DNA from: WTGJ01 sp965237765
Lineage (GTDB): Bacteria > Chloroflexota > Anaerolineae > Aggregatilineales > Phototrophicaceae
DNA length: 64,000 bases
NCBI GenBank assembly: GCA_965237765.1
Contig: OZ250157.1
Coordinates: forward strand, 372,001 to 436,000
Reading direction: 5' to 3'
The notes beneath the pieces were generated by a model. That model was given only the letters and a program-made list of their open reading frames with translations. It did no database searches and was not told the origin of the DNA. This document shows, one piece after another, positions 61,052-64,000 of the stretch. Each line of letters starts with the position of its first letter. Within the stretch, counting starts at the first letter, position 1. Both the position numbers and the translations under genes were made by a program.

Positions 61052-62773
61052 ATGGCAACCGCATCGCTCCCCATCCGCCAAGAACCGCGCATCTCCGATG
61101 GCTTGCCGCGCGTCGGCGAATTCCTGCGCTGGTCGGTGGATCACAAAATTATCGGCGTGCAATACATGGTCGTCGCCCTCAGCTTCTTCTTCATTGCCGG
61201 CGTGCTGGCCATGCTGATGCGCTGGGAGTTGCTGACACCGGATGTCGATTTCTTCGGCGATGGCGCCGTCTACAACTCGGCGATGACCATGCATGGCACG
61301 ATCATGATCTTCCTCTGGATGATCCCGATGATCGGCGCGATGGGCAATTATATCGTGCCCTTGCAGCTCGGCGCGCGCGATATGGCCTTCCCTTGGCTCA
61401 ATGCTTTCGCCTTTTGGATGATCCCGCCCGCCGGCGTATTGATGCTCTTGGGTTGGTTGGTCGGGCCGGCCGAAGCGGGCTGGACGAGCTACCCGCCCCT
61501 CAGCCTGCTCGGGCACGATGGGCAAATCCTCTGGGCGGTTTCGCTGCACCTGCTCGGCATTTCCTCCATCCTGGGGGCAATCAATTTCATCGTCACCATT
61601 ATGAACATGCGACCGGAAAGCATGCCGCTCTTCCGGATGCCGCTGCTTTGCTGGGCGGTGCTGGCGACGGCGCTCATCATCGTGCTGGCGACGCCCTTCC
61701 TTGCCGGCGCGCTCACCCTGCTCATTTTGGATATGGTCGCAGGTACGTCCTTCTTCGTCGCCGCGCAGGGTGGCGACGTTCTGCTCTGGCAAAATGTGTT
61801 CTGGTTTTATAGTCACCCGGCTGTCTACATCATGGTGCTGCCGAGCATGGGCATCATCTCCGAAGTGCTCTCGGTGCATTCGCGAAAGCCGATATTCGGC
61901 TATCGCATGATCGCCCTATCCAGTATGTCCATCGCGCTCGTCGGATTCACAGTCTGGGCGCACCACATGTTCACCAGCCTGACGCCCCAGCTGCGCATCC
62001 CCTTCATGATCACTTCGATGATCATCGCCGTGCCGACGGGTATCAAGATCTTCAGCTGGCTGGCGACGATCTGGGGCGGCAAGATACGCTTCACCGGCGC
62101 GATGCTTTTCGCCTTGGGCTTTCTATCGCTCTTCCTGATCGGTGGCCTGACTGGCGTCATCGTCGGCTCCTTGCCGGTGGATGTGCACCTGCACGACACC
62201 TATTTTGTCGTCTCACACTTTCATTTCACGCTCTATGGCGGCGGCGTGATGGGCCTCTTCGCCGGCGTCTATCATTGGTGGCCGAAGATCACCGGCCGCA
62301 TGTTGAGCGAGCGGCTGGCGCGCTGGCATTTCTGGCTGACCTTCATCGGCTTCCTATGGACCTTCCTGCCGCAGCAAATTGCCGGCATGTGGGGCATGCC
62401 GCGGCGCGTCGCTTCGTATGACCCGAGCCTGCAAATCTACAACCAGCTCAGCAGCCTGGGCGCTTTTGTGCTGGGCACTTCGGCGCTCTTCTTCTTCTAT
62501 AACCTGGGCTGGAGCCTCGTGCGCGGCAAAATCGCCGGCGGTAACCCCTGGCGCGCGCTCTCGCTGGAATGGGCGACGACCTCGCCGCCGCCCGCGCTGA
62601 ATTTCTATGAGGATCCTGTGCCCTTCCCCAACCCCTATGGCTACGGCACTGACGCCGCGCGCGAATATCTGGACGAGCAGCAGCGCCGCTTCCCCGCCGC
62701 CGCGGATTCGAACATCCAAATCGGAAGTGCCCGCCCCGCCACATCCGCTACCAGCGCGGGCGGTGGTGAATGA
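61052..62773 (+). CDS. ctaD: Cytochrome c oxidase subunit I, A2-type heme-copper oxidase
   Basis: 573 residues from ATG 61052 (AAAGGATTTCG before it), twelve or more helices. Heme ligand His in AMTMHGTIMIF. Helix VI reads FYSHPAVYIMVLPSMG (about residue 252): the CuB His and crosslinked Tyr are present, but the Glu of A1-type enzymes is Ala, with Tyr-Ser before it, the YSHPxV mark of A2 oxidases. The CuB His pair is in WAHHMF. The K-channel Lys is in PTGIKIFSW. Heme a/a3 ligands are in TYFVVSHFHFTLYGG (about 385-395). It reduces O2 to water and pumps protons. Confidence 0.95.
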   Translation: MATASLPIRQEPRISDGLPRVGEFLRWSVDHKIIGVQYMVVALSFFFIAGVLAMLMRWELLTPDVDFFGDGAVYNSAMTMHGTIMIFLWMIPMIGAMGNYIVPLQLGARDMAFPWLNAFAFWMIPPAGVLMLLGWLVGPAEAGWTSYPPLSLLGHDGQILWAVSLHLLGISSILGAINFIVTIMNMRPESMPLFRMPLLCWAVLATALIIVLATPFLAGALTLLILDMVAGTSFFVAAQGGDVLLWQNVFWFYSHPAVYIMVLPSMGIISEVLSVHSRKPIFGYRMIALSSMSIALVGFTVWAHHMFTSLTPQLRIPFMITSMIIAVPTGIKIFSWLATIWGGKIRFTGAMLFALGFLSLFLIGGLTGVIVGSLPVDVHLHDTYFVVSHFHFTLYGGGVMGLFAGVYHWWPKITGRMLSERLARWHFWLTFIGFLWTFLPQQIAGMWGMPRRVASYDPSLQIYNQLSSLGAFVLGTSALFFFYNLGWSLVRGKIAGGNPWRALSLEWATTSPPPALNFYEDPVPFPNPYGYGTDAAREYLDEQQRRFPAAADSNIQIGSARPATSATSAGGGE

Positions 62774-63351
62774 GCGAAGCCTTCACCCCAGGCGCGCAAT
62801 ACGAAATCGCGCCCTCACGCCAGGAAATCCTGGCTGCCAAGAATCGACGCCTCGGCCTGCTCATCTTTCAGATTTCCTGGATGATGACCTTCGTTTGTTT
62901 GAGCGTGGTGAATTGGCAATTGCGTTGGCAATACGCCGATTGGCCGCCAGCCGATATCACGCTCAACCGCACCCTGCCCACGGTGGCGACGTTCTTCTTG
63001 TTGGGCAGCGTGGTGATCTTTCGCGCGGCGCGCCGTTCCCTGGTGGCCCACGCCCTGTCGGCTTTTCAGCAACGGTGGTGGTTGGCGCTCGCTCTGGGCG
63101 CTGCTTTTACCCTCATCATGGGCGCCGAGTTCGCGCGCGCGCCGCAGCTCGTTGGCACGACCTACCGCGATATTTTCCGCGTGATGACGGGCTTTCACCT
63201 GGCGCACGCGCTGGTCATCGGTTGGTTGGTGCTGCGCGCGCGGCGAAACCCGCTGGCTGACGATGGCTGGGCGGTAGAAGCGGCCGTCAAACTCTGGGAT
63301 TTTGTCTTCATCGCCTGGTTGATTTTCTATGCCGTGCTGTATTGGGTCTGA
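62770..63351 (+). CDS. ctaE: Cytochrome c oxidase subunit III-like protein
   Basis: 193 residues, five predicted helices, the short form lacking the first two helices of mitochondrial subunit III. GFHLAHALVIGWLVLRARRN matches the conserved G-F-H-x-x-H segment, and VKLWDFVFIAWLIFYAVLYW the closing W-x-F-V-x-x-x-W-x-x-x-Y motif. ATG overlaps the ctaD stop (ATGA). It supports stability and proton uptake of subunit I. Confidence 0.9.
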   Translation: MSEAFTPGAQYEIAPSRQEILAAKNRRLGLLIFQISWMMTFVCLSVVNWQLRWQYADWPPADITLNRTLPTVATFFLLGSVVIFRAARRSLVAHALSAFQQRWWLALALGAAFTLIMGAEFARAPQLVGTTYRDIFRVMTGFHLAHALVIGWLVLRARRNPLADDGWAVEAAVKLWDFVFIAWLIFYAVLYWV

Positions 63352-63372
63352 CGAAATGCACACTCACGCGTT

Positions 63373-64000
63373 ATGCTCGTCGCTTATGACGGCGCAAATT
63401 CGCAACCGCGTGGTGGCTGGTCGCTGATGGGTCGGCCAAGCCTCTCCCGCGCAGTGCCGATGGGACTCATTGGTTTCCTGGTCGGCTCGCTTTTCGTGAT
63501 GGTCATGCGCGATCTACAAGGCATCCAACCCGCCTGGGATTCTGGCGTGGCGATCATCCTCTCCGCCTTCACAGCAGCCGGCTTCTTCCTCTGGGGCATT
63601 GGCGCTTTCACCCCCAGCATGAGCGTGCATGGCGACCCTCATGAAGAAGCCGACGAGAGCGGGGAAACACCTTTCGCCATCCTCAAAGGCTATACGGCGC
63701 TCATCACGACCATCACGCTGCTGGCCGTCCTCGGCTTCGCCACCTACGCCCTCCTGCCGGGCACGCCGACCATCACGCAAACCGACCGCGCGGCCGCCAG
63801 CGCGACCGGTATTGGTGTTTTCATACTCACAATCGGCGACAACACGCTGGAAATCAGCCAGCTCGTCGTCTTCATCGCTTTCGGTCTCTTCACCATCGTT
63901 TCGTTGCTGGCGATTTCGGCCTTGATCGGCTTCGCTTTCTTCGCGCTTTCCCGAGGCAAACTCTATGTCCAGGGCGGCTACGACCCCGAAGTCAGCCCGC
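63373..64000 (+). CDS. Membrane protein of the oxidase operon (partial at window end)
   Basis: An open frame of 209 codons from ATG 63373 runs off the right edge; ATG 63427 is an alternative start. Four hydrophobic helices (about 30-46, 57-78, 108-130 and 163-195) with an acidic loop (DPHEEADESGETPF). No family is recognised with confidence. It starts 21 bases after ctaE on the same strand, so it belongs to the cytochrome oxidase operon and may be an accessory subunit or assembly factor. Confidence 0.65.
   Translation, partial: MLVAYDGANSQPRGGWSLMGRPSLSRAVPMGLIGFLVGSLFVMVMRDLQGIQPAWDSGVAIILSAFTAAGFFLWGIGAFTPSMSVHGDPHEEADESGETPFAILKGYTALITTITLLAVLGFATYALLPGTPTITQTDRAAASATGIGVFILTIGDNTLEISQLVVFIAFGLFTIVSLLAISALIGFAFFALSRGKLYVQGGYDPEVSP

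Noticed and set aside
60626..61879. A 417-codon open frame antisense to the cytochrome oxidase genes
   Set aside because: It lies wholly opposite well-supported coxB/ctaD sequence, is rich in His/Arg/Asp from mirrored codons and shows no domain. It is a by-product of high GC.

Overview
The window is a dense, GC-rich bacterial chromosome segment with short intergenic gaps and many 4-base start/stop overlaps. It carries about 50 protein genes, one tRNA and one riboswitch. The gene content points to a member of the Chloroflexota, probably Anaerolineae-like. The reasons are the ABC-permease/MoxR/DUF58/VWA locus, secreted-type proteins with Thr/Pro/Ala linkers, an A2-type cytochrome oxidase with a Cox2-cytochrome c fusion, and many GT4 glycosyltransferases. 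This assignment is inference from gene content, not from a marker phylogeny.

Layout. 1-10426: end of an ABC ATPase, its ABC-2 permease, a membrane-anchored coiled-coil protein, MoxR ATPase, a GNAT acetyltransferase, a DUF58 protein and two large VWA membrane proteins, all on + and mostly overlapping. 10427-15008: two GMC oxidoreductases on - and a UbiA prenyltransferase, rearranged by a tandem duplication that left a UbiA fragment. 15030-25000: tRNA-Val, HpnA-like epimerase, holo-ACP synthase, GT-C glycosyltransferase, fructose-1,6-bisphosphatase, a PLD protein with a receiver-like regulator, a GT2 glycosyltransferase, and two proteins of poorly known role. 25088-32853: a metallo-beta-lactamase protein and a glycan cluster of five GT4 enzymes and a short-chain reductase, containing a second tandem duplication. 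32863-37525: promoter, SAM riboswitch, metH and metF. 37480-44659: GT4, Cax antiporter, flavin reductase, methionine aminopeptidase, gatA, an FHA protein and class I aldolase.

44660-45712 is an AT-rich island with small unrecognised, apparently frameshifted ORFs. It contrasts strongly with both flanks and looks horizontally acquired. 45713-53031: M24 peptidase, asnS, serS with an unusual arm insert, a 45-codon membrane-protein gene, an inositol-monophosphatase-family gene, an HNH nuclease with a coupled membrane protein, and a membrane-anchored repeat-like protein. 53096-58308: a lone amino-acid-type ABC ATPase, universal stress protein, GT9, an OLA1/YchF-like GTPase and a frameshifted flippase. 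58407-64000: a class III aminotransferase and, behind a near-consensus promoter, a cytochrome c oxidase operon running off the window.

Two features stand out. The first is a pair of independent tandem duplications with the same geometry: a minus-strand gene plus the first part of the divergent plus-strand neighbour, bounded by about 8 bp of GC-rich microhomology. The second is the AT-rich island, whose ORFs become a coherent two-gene coupled unit if two single-base shifts are corrected.
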